Of a DNA stretch of 62,373 nt, positions 1 to 8,823 are shown one piece after another. The notes below the pieces were generated by a model. That model was not told the origin of the DNA. It did not search any database and saw only the letters and a list, made by a program, of their open reading frames with translations. How positions within the stretch are numbered: position 1 is the stretch's first letter; the number at the start of each line of letters is the position of its first letter. The translations under genes and the position numbers were made by a program. Source of the DNA: Clostridium sp. CAG:964 (GTDB lineage Bacteria > Bacillota > Clostridia > Oscillospirales > Acutalibacteraceae); contig FR891308.1 of the NCBI GenBank assembly GCA_000435335.1, positions 1 to 62,373 on the forward strand, given 5' to 3'.

Positions 1-60
1 CCTGCAGCGTGTCCGGATCGCCGCCTGAAAATGCAAATACCGCGGGGCCTTTGTGCTAAG
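1..60 (+). promoter_or_regulatory. 3' end of a probable cobalamin riboswitch (B12 box), cut by the window edge
   Basis: Bases 11-25 (GTCCGGATCGCCGCC) match much of the B12-box consensus rAGYCMGGAgACCkGCC that closes the conserved core of cobalamin riboswitches. The stretch behind it (about 36-59) can fold into a small GC-rich hairpin that could be the expression platform, and the ATG of the first gene follows at 111 after a good ribosome site (GGAGGAGG). The core of the riboswitch would lie outside the window. The downstream genes encode transcobalamin-like proteins and an ECF transporter, which supports the call. The match is imperfect (about 11 of 16), so it is a strong hint and not proof. 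Confidence 0.5.
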
Positions 61-110
61 AAGGGCAAAACCGTTAAATAGGTAAAATTTATAATGGAGG
101 AGGGGCAAAA

Positions 111-2237
111 ATGAACAGACGGAAAAAGCTGCCGGTATATATAGCTACATCGGTAATTCTTGCTTTATGTGTGGCAGGGTCGGTGCTTTTTGCCCTTTTT
201 CAAAATACTGCCGAGCCGGAAAATCCATTAAATAATATAAAGACCTCTAAGCTTTTTCCGCCGTCCGATGTCGGGGATTTATCAGTTAATGAGACTGCGT
301 TAAAATATGCCGGCAGTGCAATTAACGGGGCTGAAAACGCTGCCAATGCAACAGAAGCGTCAAAGGCTGCTGAAGATGTAACAGTGAATACATCACAGCA
401 GCCTACTGCTGTTACGGAGAAAACAACAGATATTTCACAGGGCGGCAATTCAAGTAATGGCGAAGCTTATATAATACCTAACGCAGTTAATTATTTTGAA
501 AATGTAAACGGTGAGGGTCAAGGCGGCAACATTTCATCTGTAGGCAATAACGCAGCCGCTAAGGAAGAAAATCATACCGACAACAGCGGGTCGGTATTTG
601 CAACAGTGCCAACGGAAAAAGCAACAAACAAAAGGTCAAATAAAGAGCATTCCCCATCCGATAATACGGTTGATGTTGAGTATTTTACAACAACAATTAA
701 AGACGGTGAAACAGTTAAAAACAGAAATTACAGCTTTGAAATCACACACAAAAATAAAAAGCTGAATGTTAAGGAGCTTACTGTTTTTGTAAACGACAGC
801 ACGGTTTCGCAGTTTAGCGGCAAGGTGCTTTTAAATGAGGGCAGAAACAGTATTCGTGTACAGGTAACATACACCGACACTGACGGCAAGGCAATTACAG
901 TGTTTAAAGATTACACTGTTAATGTTGACTTGGGAGATATTGTTATAAATACAAATCTGTCGGACTGTACTGTAGACAGTGAAGATATAAGCTTTAGTGC
1001 CGGTGCTGCTTTGGGCGGCGAAGAAATACCGCTGAATGTTCAATGCAACGGCACTGCCTTGCAAAATAGCGGCGGCGAATATACCGCCGATTTAAAGCAG
1101 GGTGAAAATATCATCAGACTGTCTGCACAGTATGGCAGTCATAAAAAAGAGCTAAGCTTTACAGTTATATCTACTGCCACAAAGGAGTTCGATATTTATA
1201 CAACCGTTGAGAATACTACGGTACACAACAGCAGCTACAGCTTTACCGCCCGCTGTAAAAACGGAAGCGGCAATGAAAGACTAAGCGTAAAGCTAAACGG
1301 CAGGGTGCTTGCCGGTAATAACAATAGCTATACAGCAGAGCTAAAAACAGGCAGCAATACCATTCGCCTAAGGGCTGTAGACAATGTAAACGGCAATGAA
1401 TTGACAGTGGAAAAAAGCTTTGCGGTAAGGTATGTTCCGCAGGCTACGCCACAAACGGCTCCAAAGCTTACATACACAAATGTCAGCAACGGTATGAATG
1501 TTAAAGGAAATCAGCTTACACTGGATGTAAAGGCCGAGGATTATAAGGGCAATGCAATTTACTATGACGGCATTTCAGTAAGCCTAAATGGTGTAGAGTA
1601 TAATTATAAATGGACATCAGAATATGTAAGCTATTTGCTGTATTTATCTAATGGCAGCAACACACTTGATATAAGGCTTACCGATAAAGAGGGCAGGTAT
1701 GCAGATTATAGCTTTAATATAAATTGTATTAAGGCAGCTGACGGCGAAAAAATAGGCACAGTTACAATAAGCGTTGACGCTAATGTTTTGGGGCTTAACT
1801 ATCTGCTTTCGCCGCAAAAGGTAGATATATATCAGGGTGAAACAACGGCAAGGGCTGTACTTAGAGCACTTGAGTCGGCCGGCTTTGTTTGTCACTACAC
1901 AGGTACTGCAGAGCAGGGCTTTTACCTAAGCCGCATCGAAAAGCAGGGCATCGGCGAGAATGTTGCTATCCCCGGTGAGCTTGTTGATTATATAAATTCT
2001 GACGGCTTAACATGGACAGGTGCAAGGGACAACAACAGCATCGGCGAAAATGACTATACGCAAGGCTCAGGCTGGATGTACACTATAAACGGCTCGTTCC
2101 AAGGCGGAGGCTTGTCAGATGTACCGATAAAGGACGGCGACACTCTGTGCCTGCGTTATACTTTGGCCTATGGCAAGGACATAGGCGGCTATGTATCAAG
2201 AGGAGGCGAGGAAGATAATTATCCTAAAATATGGTAA
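111..2237 (+). CDS. Secreted or anchored Ig-like repeat protein with C-terminal transcobalamin-like DUF4430 domain
   Basis: The 708-residue protein starts with a positively charged N-terminus and one hydrophobic segment (residues 8-30) that acts as signal or anchor. A low-complexity Thr/Asn/Ser/Ala spacer follows to about residue 185. About four Ig-like repeats (190-545) come next, each ending in a strand of the form GxNxIRL (GRNSIRV, GENIIRL, GSNTIRL, GSNTLDI). The last about 160 residues fit DUF4430, the transcobalamin C-terminal-like fold: a QGETTARAVLRAL helix, then GWMYTINGS and a DGDTLCLRY end. In animal B12 carriers this beta domain covers one face of the corrinoid. It is the first gene after the B12 box and is predicted to sit outside the membrane. 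Corrinoid binding is inferred from family and context. Start at 111 is supported by GGAGGAGG upstream. Confidence 0.8.
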   Translation: MNRRKKLPVYIATSVILALCVAGSVLFALFQNTAEPENPLNNIKTSKLFPPSDVGDLSVNETALKYAGSAINGAENAANATEASKAAEDVTVNTSQQPTAVTEKTTDISQGGNSSNGEAYIIPNAVNYFENVNGEGQGGNISSVGNNAAAKEENHTDNSGSVFATVPTEKATNKRSNKEHSPSDNTVDVEYFTTTIKDGETVKNRNYSFEITHKNKKLNVKELTVFVNDSTVSQFSGKVLLNEGRNSIRVQVTYTDTDGKAITVFKDYTVNVDLGDIVINTNLSDCTVDSEDISFSAGAALGGEEIPLNVQCNGTALQNSGGEYTADLKQGENIIRLSAQYGSHKKELSFTVISTATKEFDIYTTVENTTVHNSSYSFTARCKNGSGNERLSVKLNGRVLAGNNNSYTAELKTGSNTIRLRAVDNVNGNELTVEKSFAVRYVPQATPQTAPKLTYTNVSNGMNVKGNQLTLDVKAEDYKGNAIYYDGISVSLNGVEYNYKWTSEYVSYLLYLSNGSNTLDIRLTDKEGRYADYSFNINCIKAADGEKIGTVTISVDANVLGLNYLLSPQKVDIYQGETTARAVLRALESAGFVCHYTGTAEQGFYLSRIEKQGIGENVAIPGELVDYINSDGLTWTGARDNNSIGENDYTQGSGWMYTINGSFQGGGLSDVPIKDGDTLCLRYTLAYGKDIGGYVSRGGEEDNYPKIW

Positions 2238-3840
2238 TGCTGTCAAAAAAGTATTAGCCGCAATTATATGCGTTAGCGTTATATGTGTGTCTGCTGCAGA
2301 AGCATTTGCGGCTCATAAGGATTATAACGAAAAGGATATTCAGTCTGTAATAGAAAATATAATTAATCATAAAAAACAGCAGCTAGGTGTTGACAAGGCC
2401 TCAAATTTACTGTCGGCACTTGCTGTATCCGCAGGTACAACAGCAGGCGACTGGTATGCTTTTTCTGTAGGGCGTTTGGGAATAGATGATGATTATTTCT
2501 CGTATTTAACGGCATTACAGGACTATGTTGAAAGTAAATATAAAACCGCTGATAAGCTTGACAAAACAAAGTCTACCGAATGGCACAGAATTGCACTTAC
2601 GGTGCTGTCATTAGGCGGCGACCCTACCGCCTTTGGAAAGGATACAAAGGGCAACATTATCAACCTTATCAGTGACGGAACATATAATAGGGCAAATTTG
2701 TCACAGCAAGGAATAAACAGCTGCATATGGGCGTTAATTACGCTTGATTCAAGCAATTATGCAGTACCCGACAGTGCTTTAAACACAAGAGAGAGCATAA
2801 TCGACAAAATTATTTCCTATCAAGCAGACGATGGAGGCTTTTCGGCAAATAATGGTGAAGGCAATGTGGATATTACGGCAATGGCAGTTCAGGCACTTGC
2901 ACCGTATGCCGATAAAAGCTCCGATAAATATGAAAAATATAAAAAGCATAATGCAGATAAGGCTGTGGGTAAGGCTTTAAGCTGGCTTTCAAGGCAGCAG
3001 CAGACAGACGGCAGCTTTAAGCAGGACGGTGAAGCCTGTGCCGAAAGCACGGCTCAGGTGCTTACGGCACTGTGCTGCAGTAAAATTGACGCTGTAAATG
3101 ACAGCAGATTTATTAAAAACGGAAATAATGCTTTAGACGGAATTATGCTTTTCAAAACAGAAAACGGCGGCTTTTCTCATACAATGGGGAAGGGTGCAAA
3201 TGCCATTGCAGAACAGCAGGTTTTGTATTCACTGTGTGCTCTGTACAGAATGTGGGGCGGTTATAATACCCTTTATGACATTACAGATGAAAATAATTCA
3301 GGTGAAATTACAAATATTTTTACCGACAAAAAGGTAAGCCCTAAGGTGGAATTTAACGATTATGATGTTCAGCAATACAAAAGCTTACCCGAAAATCTAA
3401 CTACCGAATACTACAGTAAAGTGCTTATTCTGTATAAAAAGCTTTTAGCTGCCGATAATGCAGACAGCCACAAGAGCGAAGAAAAAGATTTAAAAGAAAA
3501 GCTGGATTATTTAACCTCGTTAAGAACTGAAATTGAGGATATTAACAGCATTATAGCCAACAAATTGTATCCCTTTGATAATATTTCGCAGGAGGACAAG
3601 GAGCTTATTGACAGCCTGTGCAGCAGGGCAGATAAGCTTAGTGAATATGACCAAAAGCAAATTTTAGGTATAGATAGCCTAAGGCAGGCACAGGCGGAGC
3701 TTAACACTCGGCAAAGCACAACAGCTGTGACTGCTGCAGTAACGGCATTGGTTGTGCTGTTAGTAGTTGTACTGCTTATAGGTATTGTAAGAAAAAGAAA
3801 GGCAAACAAACAGCAACAGCCGGAAAACGATGAATGGTAA
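2191..3840 (+). CDS. Membrane-anchored alpha-alpha toroid protein (prenyltransferase/squalene-oxidase repeat, intrinsic-factor-like)
   Basis: The protein has an N-terminal signal segment ending near AEAFA, a helical toroid region of about 300 residues, a charged coiled segment (about 395-505) and a C-terminal membrane helix followed by RKRK. Toroid repeats are visible as DDGGFSANNGEGNVDITAMA, TDGSFKQDGEACAESTAQV and NGGFSHTMGKGANAIAEQQV. The same fold forms the large domain of intrinsic factor and transcobalamin; those animal proteins add a beta domain of the DUF4430 type, which here is on separate proteins. The reading frame overlaps the previous gene by 47 bases. The start is uncertain: 2191 is the only ATG, but the best ribosome site (AGGAGG at 2201) lies inside the frame, so initiation a few codons later at a rare start is possible. 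Confidence 0.75.
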   Translation: MYQEEARKIIILKYGNAVKKVLAAIICVSVICVSAAEAFAAHKDYNEKDIQSVIENIINHKKQQLGVDKASNLLSALAVSAGTTAGDWYAFSVGRLGIDDDYFSYLTALQDYVESKYKTADKLDKTKSTEWHRIALTVLSLGGDPTAFGKDTKGNIINLISDGTYNRANLSQQGINSCIWALITLDSSNYAVPDSALNTRESIIDKIISYQADDGGFSANNGEGNVDITAMAVQALAPYADKSSDKYEKYKKHNADKAVGKALSWLSRQQQTDGSFKQDGEACAESTAQVLTALCCSKIDAVNDSRFIKNGNNALDGIMLFKTENGGFSHTMGKGANAIAEQQVLYSLCALYRMWGGYNTLYDITDENNSGEITNIFTDKKVSPKVEFNDYDVQQYKSLPENLTTEYYSKVLILYKKLLAADNADSHKSEEKDLKEKLDYLTSLRTEIEDINSIIANKLYPFDNISQEDKELIDSLCSRADKLSEYDQKQILGIDSLRQAQAELNTRQSTTAVTAAVTALVVLLVVVLLIGIVRKRKANKQQQPENDEW

Positions 3841-3852
3841 TGGTGATATAAT

Positions 3853-4797
3853 ATGCAAAACAGCGTACAGCCTGTATTACAACAGGTGAAAAAGGTAATT
3901 ATAGGTAAGGATTTAATTATAGAAAAAGTGCTTATGGCTATACTTGCAAAGGGCCATATTTTGCTTGAGGATGTACCCGGAGTGGGCAAAACCACCCTTG
4001 CCTTAGCTTTTGGCAAGGCGTTAGGGCTTGAATATAAGAGAATACAGTTTACATCAGACACAATGCCGTCTGATGTAACAGGCTTTTCAATTTTTAACAA
4101 GGCAAAGGGAGTTTTTGAATATCAGCAAGGCCCGATTATGACAAATATTTTGCTTGCAGATGAAATTAACAGAACTTCAAGCAAAACTCAAGGTGCATTA
4201 CTTGAGGCTATGGAGGAAAGGCAGGTAACGGTTGACGGAGTAACGCATACGTTGCCACAGCCGTTTTTTGTGTTGGCAACGCAAAACCCTGTAGGCTCGG
4301 CAGGTACACAGCTTTTGCCCACCTCTCAGCTTGACAGATTTATGTTAAGGCTGAAAATGGGCTATCCTGATTTTAAAGAACAGGTTAGTATTTTAAAGCA
4401 GCGACACACAGAAAATCCTCTAAACAAGGTGGAAACAGTTTTAAATACCCAAAGGGTGCTTCAGCTGCAAAAGCAGGTTGACAATGTATATATTGACGAC
4501 TCTATTTATGAATATGTAACTACGCTTACCGAACAGACACGAAACAACTTGTCTGTAGAGCTTGGCGTAAGCCCAAGAGGAGCCTTGGCTGTGTGTAATA
4601 TAGCAAAAGCGGCTGCGTTTTTAAGTGACCGTGACTATGTAATACCCCGGGATGTTGACAAGGTATTTTGCAGTACAACAGCACACAGACTTGTGTTAAG
4701 CAGAAAAGCTAAAATTTCCAATGTTTCGGCTGAGGATGTAATTAACGAAATTTTAAAAAATACAGATAAACCGTCTGTGTCTGTACAGGGAGTATAG
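3853..4797 (+). CDS. MoxR-family AAA+ ATPase
   Basis: The 314-residue protein is a complete MoxR/RavA-type AAA+ ATPase of normal length. Walker A is GVGKTT in LLEDVPGVGKTTLALAFGKA (about residues 36-55), Walker B is ILLADEINR (about 96-104), sensor 1 is in FVLATQNPVG and an arginine finger region is SQLDRFM. MoxR proteins act as chaperone-like factors that help assemble or insert metal or cofactor sites in partner proteins, usually together with a DUF58 protein coded next door, as here. It begins 12 bases after the toroid gene and ends 4 bases before the DUF58 gene. Its presence inside a putative B12 operon suggests that it helps assemble the surface proteins, which is inference. Confidence 0.9.
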   Translation: MQNSVQPVLQQVKKVIIGKDLIIEKVLMAILAKGHILLEDVPGVGKTTLALAFGKALGLEYKRIQFTSDTMPSDVTGFSIFNKAKGVFEYQQGPIMTNILLADEINRTSSKTQGALLEAMEERQVTVDGVTHTLPQPFFVLATQNPVGSAGTQLLPTSQLDRFMLRLKMGYPDFKEQVSILKQRHTENPLNKVETVLNTQRVLQLQKQVDNVYIDDSIYEYVTTLTEQTRNNLSVELGVSPRGALAVCNIAKAAAFLSDRDYVIPRDVDKVFCSTTAHRLVLSRKAKISNVSAEDVINEILKNTDKPSVSVQGV

Positions 4798-4801
4798 CAT
4801 T

Positions 4802-5902
4802 ATGCCTAAAATGTGGATATTTTCACTTGCGGCGGTTTTACTGCTGACTGTAATGGGAATTTATGCAGAAAACGGGACACTTATTGCTGTAGCACTGTTT
4901 TATGTTGTATTTGCTGTTATACAGCTTATTGTATGCAAATTGTTGCCGGCAAGGCTTGAAGCAAAGGCGGTTTTACCTGATGCCTGCAGCAAATCGAAAA
5001 CGGTTGAGGGGAAAATTATACTAACAAATAACAGCAAGGTTTACTGCGGCTGTGTTAAAATAATTGCCCGGTGTACCAATTTACTGACAAATACAAGCTC
5101 GCCGCTTGTTGCTACAGCTTTTATGGGGGTTAAAAGCGAGGCAGAGGTACCTATAAAATTTAATAGCAGACTGTGCGGTGCTGTTAAGATAAATATAGAA
5201 ACGATACAGCTGTACGACATACTTTGCCTTACCCGCAAAGCTGTGTATGTTCCGCTTGAAAGCTCGACCGTAACCGTATTGCCACAGCTTTATGATGTTT
5301 CGTTAGACGGCTTTCTGACCAACAGTTATGACATTAACGGTTCACAGTATGCCGAAAATATGCCGGGCTATGATATTAGTGAAATTTACAACCTGCGAGA
5401 ATATGAAAAGGGAGACAGCCCAAGAAATATTCATTGGAAATTAAGCAGTAAGTATAATAACTTGATTGTAAAAGAGGGCAGTATGCCTACAGAAAACTGT
5501 ACTCTTATTATATTTAATAATACAATCTCTGAAAATCCCGATAATATCTCATTGCTTGCAGAGGTAATGGTGTCACTTAGCCAGGTGCTTATTGAAAACG
5601 GTGTTGTTCATACTGTAGCTTATTTAGAAAACAGTCAGCCTGTATTTAACTGTATAGAAAATGATCTTGACCTGTCGGCAATCCTGCCTAAGCTGTTAAG
5701 ATGTGAAAGAACAGAAGAAGATATTTTTAACTGTTTAGATAATATTACAAATGAATATAAATCTGTTCTGTGCTTTACCGAAAAGCTTTGCACAGCAGAG
5801 CAGACCGGCATTAAATTTATTACAACTGATAGCTCCGAAAATGAAAATTGTGTTGTAATTAACAAGGATATTATTGACAGCCTAGGCTGTATTGAAATAT
5901 AA
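4802..5902 (+). CDS. DUF58 domain protein, MoxR partner
   Basis: The 366-residue protein has two N-terminal membrane helices (about residues 5-45), a beta-rich middle part and the DUF58 signature near the centre (about 190-225): DISEIYNLREYEKGDSPRNI then HWKLSSKYNNLIVKE. DUF58 proteins have a von Willebrand A-like fold and are almost always coded after a MoxR ATPase and before a transglutaminase-like membrane protein, which is the order seen here. The exact biochemical role of the family is not settled. Spacing to both neighbours is below 15 bases, so co-translation is likely. Confidence 0.88.
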   Translation: MPKMWIFSLAAVLLLTVMGIYAENGTLIAVALFYVVFAVIQLIVCKLLPARLEAKAVLPDACSKSKTVEGKIILTNNSKVYCGCVKIIARCTNLLTNTSSPLVATAFMGVKSEAEVPIKFNSRLCGAVKINIETIQLYDILCLTRKAVYVPLESSTVTVLPQLYDVSLDGFLTNSYDINGSQYAENMPGYDISEIYNLREYEKGDSPRNIHWKLSSKYNNLIVKEGSMPTENCTLIIFNNTISENPDNISLLAEVMVSLSQVLIENGVVHTVAYLENSQPVFNCIENDLDLSAILPKLLRCERTEEDIFNCLDNITNEYKSVLCFTEKLCTAEQTGIKFITTDSSENENCVVINKDIIDSLGCIEI

Positions 5903-5914
5903 AGAGGTGAAATA

Positions 5915-8245
5915 ATGACTGAGAACAATAGCTATATAAAATCGGCTGTATTTAAAAGTGAATATAATAGCACAGCCGAGTGTACAATATTAAATGCTGT
6001 TGTTACATTCCTTATTTCATTCGGTGTTCTGCAGCAGCTTGTTACTGTGACAAAGGCTGACTGTAGTCAGGCTATTTTAGCTTTAACTACAGCTGCAGTA
6101 TCCTTTGCAATGTTTATTGCAGGGAAATATTCTAAGCTTAAAATTACATTTTATTTACTTCCTGTTGCTGTAGCCGGTGCTATACTGTTGACAGTAAATG
6201 TAAATATAGTAAATGTGTTTAGCAACACTGTAAACGGGCTGCTTAATACTGTAGGGGAGTGCTTTGGCGTTATTATGCCGCAGCTGCAGTGCGGTGAAGC
6301 ATCGGCAGTGGAATCGACATTGTTTTTTACAGCTGTTTCTTCGGTTTTGGTTTTGTTAAATGCAATGTGCTTCAACAGGAGCATTGCTGTTTTGCCTGCT
6401 GCTTTGGCTGTTGTGACAGTATTGCTTTCTGCCTTTGTACAAGGGATAAATGCTGCTTCGACTGTGCTTGTTTTTTCAGCAATGGTTTTAATATTGTACA
6501 AGGGCAGGCTTTGTAATGCAGCAGCTGTTGGCAGGAGTAATTCAGTGTGGAATAAAGCCGCAACATTTGCACCTATGGTAGTTTTTACAGTTGCCGTAAT
6601 TGTTGTGGGCTGTGTTGGCTTTTCAAATACATCTGCCAAAGGCTTAAAAAACGGTATACAAAGCAGTGCTAATGATGTTCTCTACGGAAGCACTGCCTCA
6701 ATGCCTCAGGGCAGGCTTAATAACGCACAAAGCTACAAGCCTACCAACAAGCCAATGTTAAAGGTGGTAATGAGCAGCCCGCAGTCGTATTATTTAAGAG
6801 GCTTTGTAGGCGGTACATATAACGGCAGCAGCTGGCGACAACCGGAAAATAAAAAGCTTTATAAAAGTGCTGATTTGTTTTACTGGTTGCATAGGAACAA
6901 TTTTTACGGTTATAATCAGCTTTCGGTTCTTTCAAAGCAGTTAAATAAAGACGGCAGTGAAAACCGGATTATAATAAACAATGTAGGTGCGTCAACACAG
7001 TATATGTATACTCCGTATGAGCTTGACAGCTGTAGCTATAGCCTTGTAAATAAAAATAAAATAACAGATACTGCTCCTGTGATTTTGGGGGCTTTTGGAC
7101 AGCACAGTTATACCTACACAGCGGTTGATAATCAGGTTAAGCAATATACAAGCCTGTTGTCAGGACTGTATAATAACGATATTGACGACAAAGCCGCAGC
7201 AGACGGCTATATGAATATTGAATCGCATTACAGCGACTATGTTTATGAAAATTATTTGTATATTCCCCAAAAAACCAAAACAACCCTTGAGGGAATGTTA
7301 GGCGGCTATAAGAGCAGTGAAAAGCATTTGCAGTACAGCACAGCCAAGCAAAGCATACTTAATGTGCTTTCGTCAAGTATGGAGTATAGCACAGAGCCGG
7401 ACAAGGGCAGCTCGGACGACTTTGCCACTGCATTTTTACAGGAAACTCACCAGGGCTACAGCGTTCATTTCGCGACTGCGGCCGCACTTATGTTAAGATA
7501 TTACGGCATACCGGCACGATATGTTGAGGGCTATTTAATTACACCCGACGATGTTAAGGACACCCTATCAAATTCGGAAATTGTAATTGACGATGCACAT
7601 TCTCATGCATGGGCAGAGTATTATTTAGACGGTGTAGGCTGGCTGCCCTTTGAAGCTACACCGCCGTATATTGATGTAATGGAAAGTGCAGAGGATATTT
7701 CGCCAAGCAGCAGTAATGATAGCAACGTAAGCAATAACAGCAGTTCTAAGCAGGATAACCCTACAGAGGGCTATGAGCAAGAGCCTGACGACGACAGCCT
7801 GTTACAGCGCAACAGTGATTTTATAAATATAATAATATATGTGCTTTTGGTTATAGCACTGTTAGCTGTGTTTGCTGGAGTATTCATTTTGCTGAAAAAC
7901 AGACTAAAACGAAATAGATTATATGCGTCATTTAATACAGAAAATAATAAAGCCTCGGTTATTAACGGCTTTGGCTTTTGCGTTTATTTGCTTATCAGGT
8001 TTAAATATATTAACTCCGAAAGGGACATATATTCCGAGAATATAATTATAACTAAAGGATATACAAAAAAATTTCTACAGGCATTTAATATATACCAAGC
8101 GGCACGGTACAGCAACCACACTGTAGAGCAGCAGCAAGCAGAAAAAGTGCTTGAATTAATTGATGCCACAGTTAGCTGTATCAAGAAAAAACGCAGCTTC
8201 ATTCAAAAATTTTACGATATATTTATTGCCTGCGTATACAAATAA
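5915..8245 (+). CDS. TgpA-like membrane protein with transglutaminase-like domain; catalytic Cys replaced by Ser
   Basis: The 776-residue protein has about six N-terminal membrane helices (to about residue 235), a large outer loop, a transglutaminase-like core (about 495-585), a Ser/Asn-rich stalk, another membrane helix (about 650-670) and a cytoplasmic tail. The architecture is that of TgpA, the third member of MoxR-DUF58-TgpA clusters. The core shows GYSVHFATAAALMLRYYGIP with Ser516 (codon AGC, 7460-7462) where the family usually has the nucleophilic Cys of GYCxHFA; His564 (HSHAWAEYY) and Glu580 (LPFEATP) fill the other two catalytic positions. It may be a non-catalytic or altered protease/transglutaminase homologue. 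Start 5915 follows GAGGTG. Confidence 0.88.
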   Translation: MTENNSYIKSAVFKSEYNSTAECTILNAVVTFLISFGVLQQLVTVTKADCSQAILALTTAAVSFAMFIAGKYSKLKITFYLLPVAVAGAILLTVNVNIVNVFSNTVNGLLNTVGECFGVIMPQLQCGEASAVESTLFFTAVSSVLVLLNAMCFNRSIAVLPAALAVVTVLLSAFVQGINAASTVLVFSAMVLILYKGRLCNAAAVGRSNSVWNKAATFAPMVVFTVAVIVVGCVGFSNTSAKGLKNGIQSSANDVLYGSTASMPQGRLNNAQSYKPTNKPMLKVVMSSPQSYYLRGFVGGTYNGSSWRQPENKKLYKSADLFYWLHRNNFYGYNQLSVLSKQLNKDGSENRIIINNVGASTQYMYTPYELDSCSYSLVNKNKITDTAPVILGAFGQHSYTYTAVDNQVKQYTSLLSGLYNNDIDDKAAADGYMNIESHYSDYVYENYLYIPQKTKTTLEGMLGGYKSSEKHLQYSTAKQSILNVLSSSMEYSTEPDKGSSDDFATAFLQETHQGYSVHFATAAALMLRYYGIPARYVEGYLITPDDVKDTLSNSEIVIDDAHSHAWAEYYLDGVGWLPFEATPPYIDVMESAEDISPSSSNDSNVSNNSSSKQDNPTEGYEQEPDDDSLLQRNSDFINIIIYVLLVIALLAVFAGVFILLKNRLKRNRLYASFNTENNKASVINGFGFCVYLLIRFKYINSERDIYSENIIITKGYTKKFLQAFNIYQAARYSNHTVEQQQAEKVLELIDATVSCIKKKRSFIQKFYDIFIACVYK

Positions 8246-8265
8246 AATTTAAAGGGGGGTACTGT

Positions 8266-8823
8266 ATGAAAAAGGATATACTTATCATATTTACGGTTAT
8301 TATTCTTGTGGCTGTTTTGCTTATGGGCACAGAGCTTCAGTCGGTAGATGATTACTACCTAACTCATATAGACGATATTACCCCGCAGTCAAAAACTGTT
8401 ACTCTTACTATAGATTGCAGAGATATTTTAAATAACTATGATAAACTTACCCCTTCACTGAAAAGCGAAAAATATGTGCCTAAGGACGGCTATATTTTAA
8501 AAAAGCAAAAATATGTACTGCGTGACGGTGACACCGCCTTTGATGTTTTGTACCGTGCGGTTAGGTACAAAAAAATACAGTTTGAGTATCAAGGGGCAGA
8601 GGATAATCCCTTTGGCAGTGCATATGTTAAGGGGATAAATTATATATACGAATTTTCCTGCGGAGAGTCCTCCGGTTGGGTTTACAAGGTAAACGGTGCT
8701 TCACCAAACTACGGCTGTTCAAAATATCAGCTGTCAGACGGGGACAACCTTGAGTGGATATTTACCTGCGACTTAAATAACAGCTATAAGTACAGTGACG
8801 ATAAGGACGGTGATGACAAATGA
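8266..8823 (+). CDS. Small membrane-anchored DUF4430 (transcobalamin C-terminal-like) protein
   Basis: The 185-residue protein has an N-terminal hydrophobic anchor (residues 5-22) and then essentially one DUF4430 domain. The signs are LTIDCRDIL, the RDGDTAFDVLYRAV helix, the motif YIYEFSCGESSGWVYKVNGA and the closing DGDNLEWIFTC. It is the second DUF4430 carrier in this operon and, unlike the first, has no Ig-like stalk, so it should sit close to the membrane next to the ECF transporter coded directly downstream. Its stop codon overlaps the start of the T component (ATGA), which argues for translational coupling. A role in handing a corrinoid to the transporter is inference from fold and context. 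Ribosome site: AAAGGGGGG. Confidence 0.85.
   Translation: MKKDILIIFTVIILVAVLLMGTELQSVDDYYLTHIDDITPQSKTVTLTIDCRDILNNYDKLTPSLKSEKYVPKDGYILKKQKYVLRDGDTAFDVLYRAVRYKKIQFEYQGAEDNPFGSAYVKGINYIYEFSCGESSGWVYKVNGASPNYGCSKYQLSDGDNLEWIFTCDLNNSYKYSDDKDGDDK

Noticed and set aside
1..57. Short open stretches at the left edge that could be a gene end
   Set aside because: Two frames stay open only because the piece is short; the B12-box match explains the sequence better.
3507..4100. Long - strand open frame of 197 codons
   Set aside because: It is the shadow of the toroid and MoxR genes, with no start signal and low-complexity Ser/Thr/Leu content.
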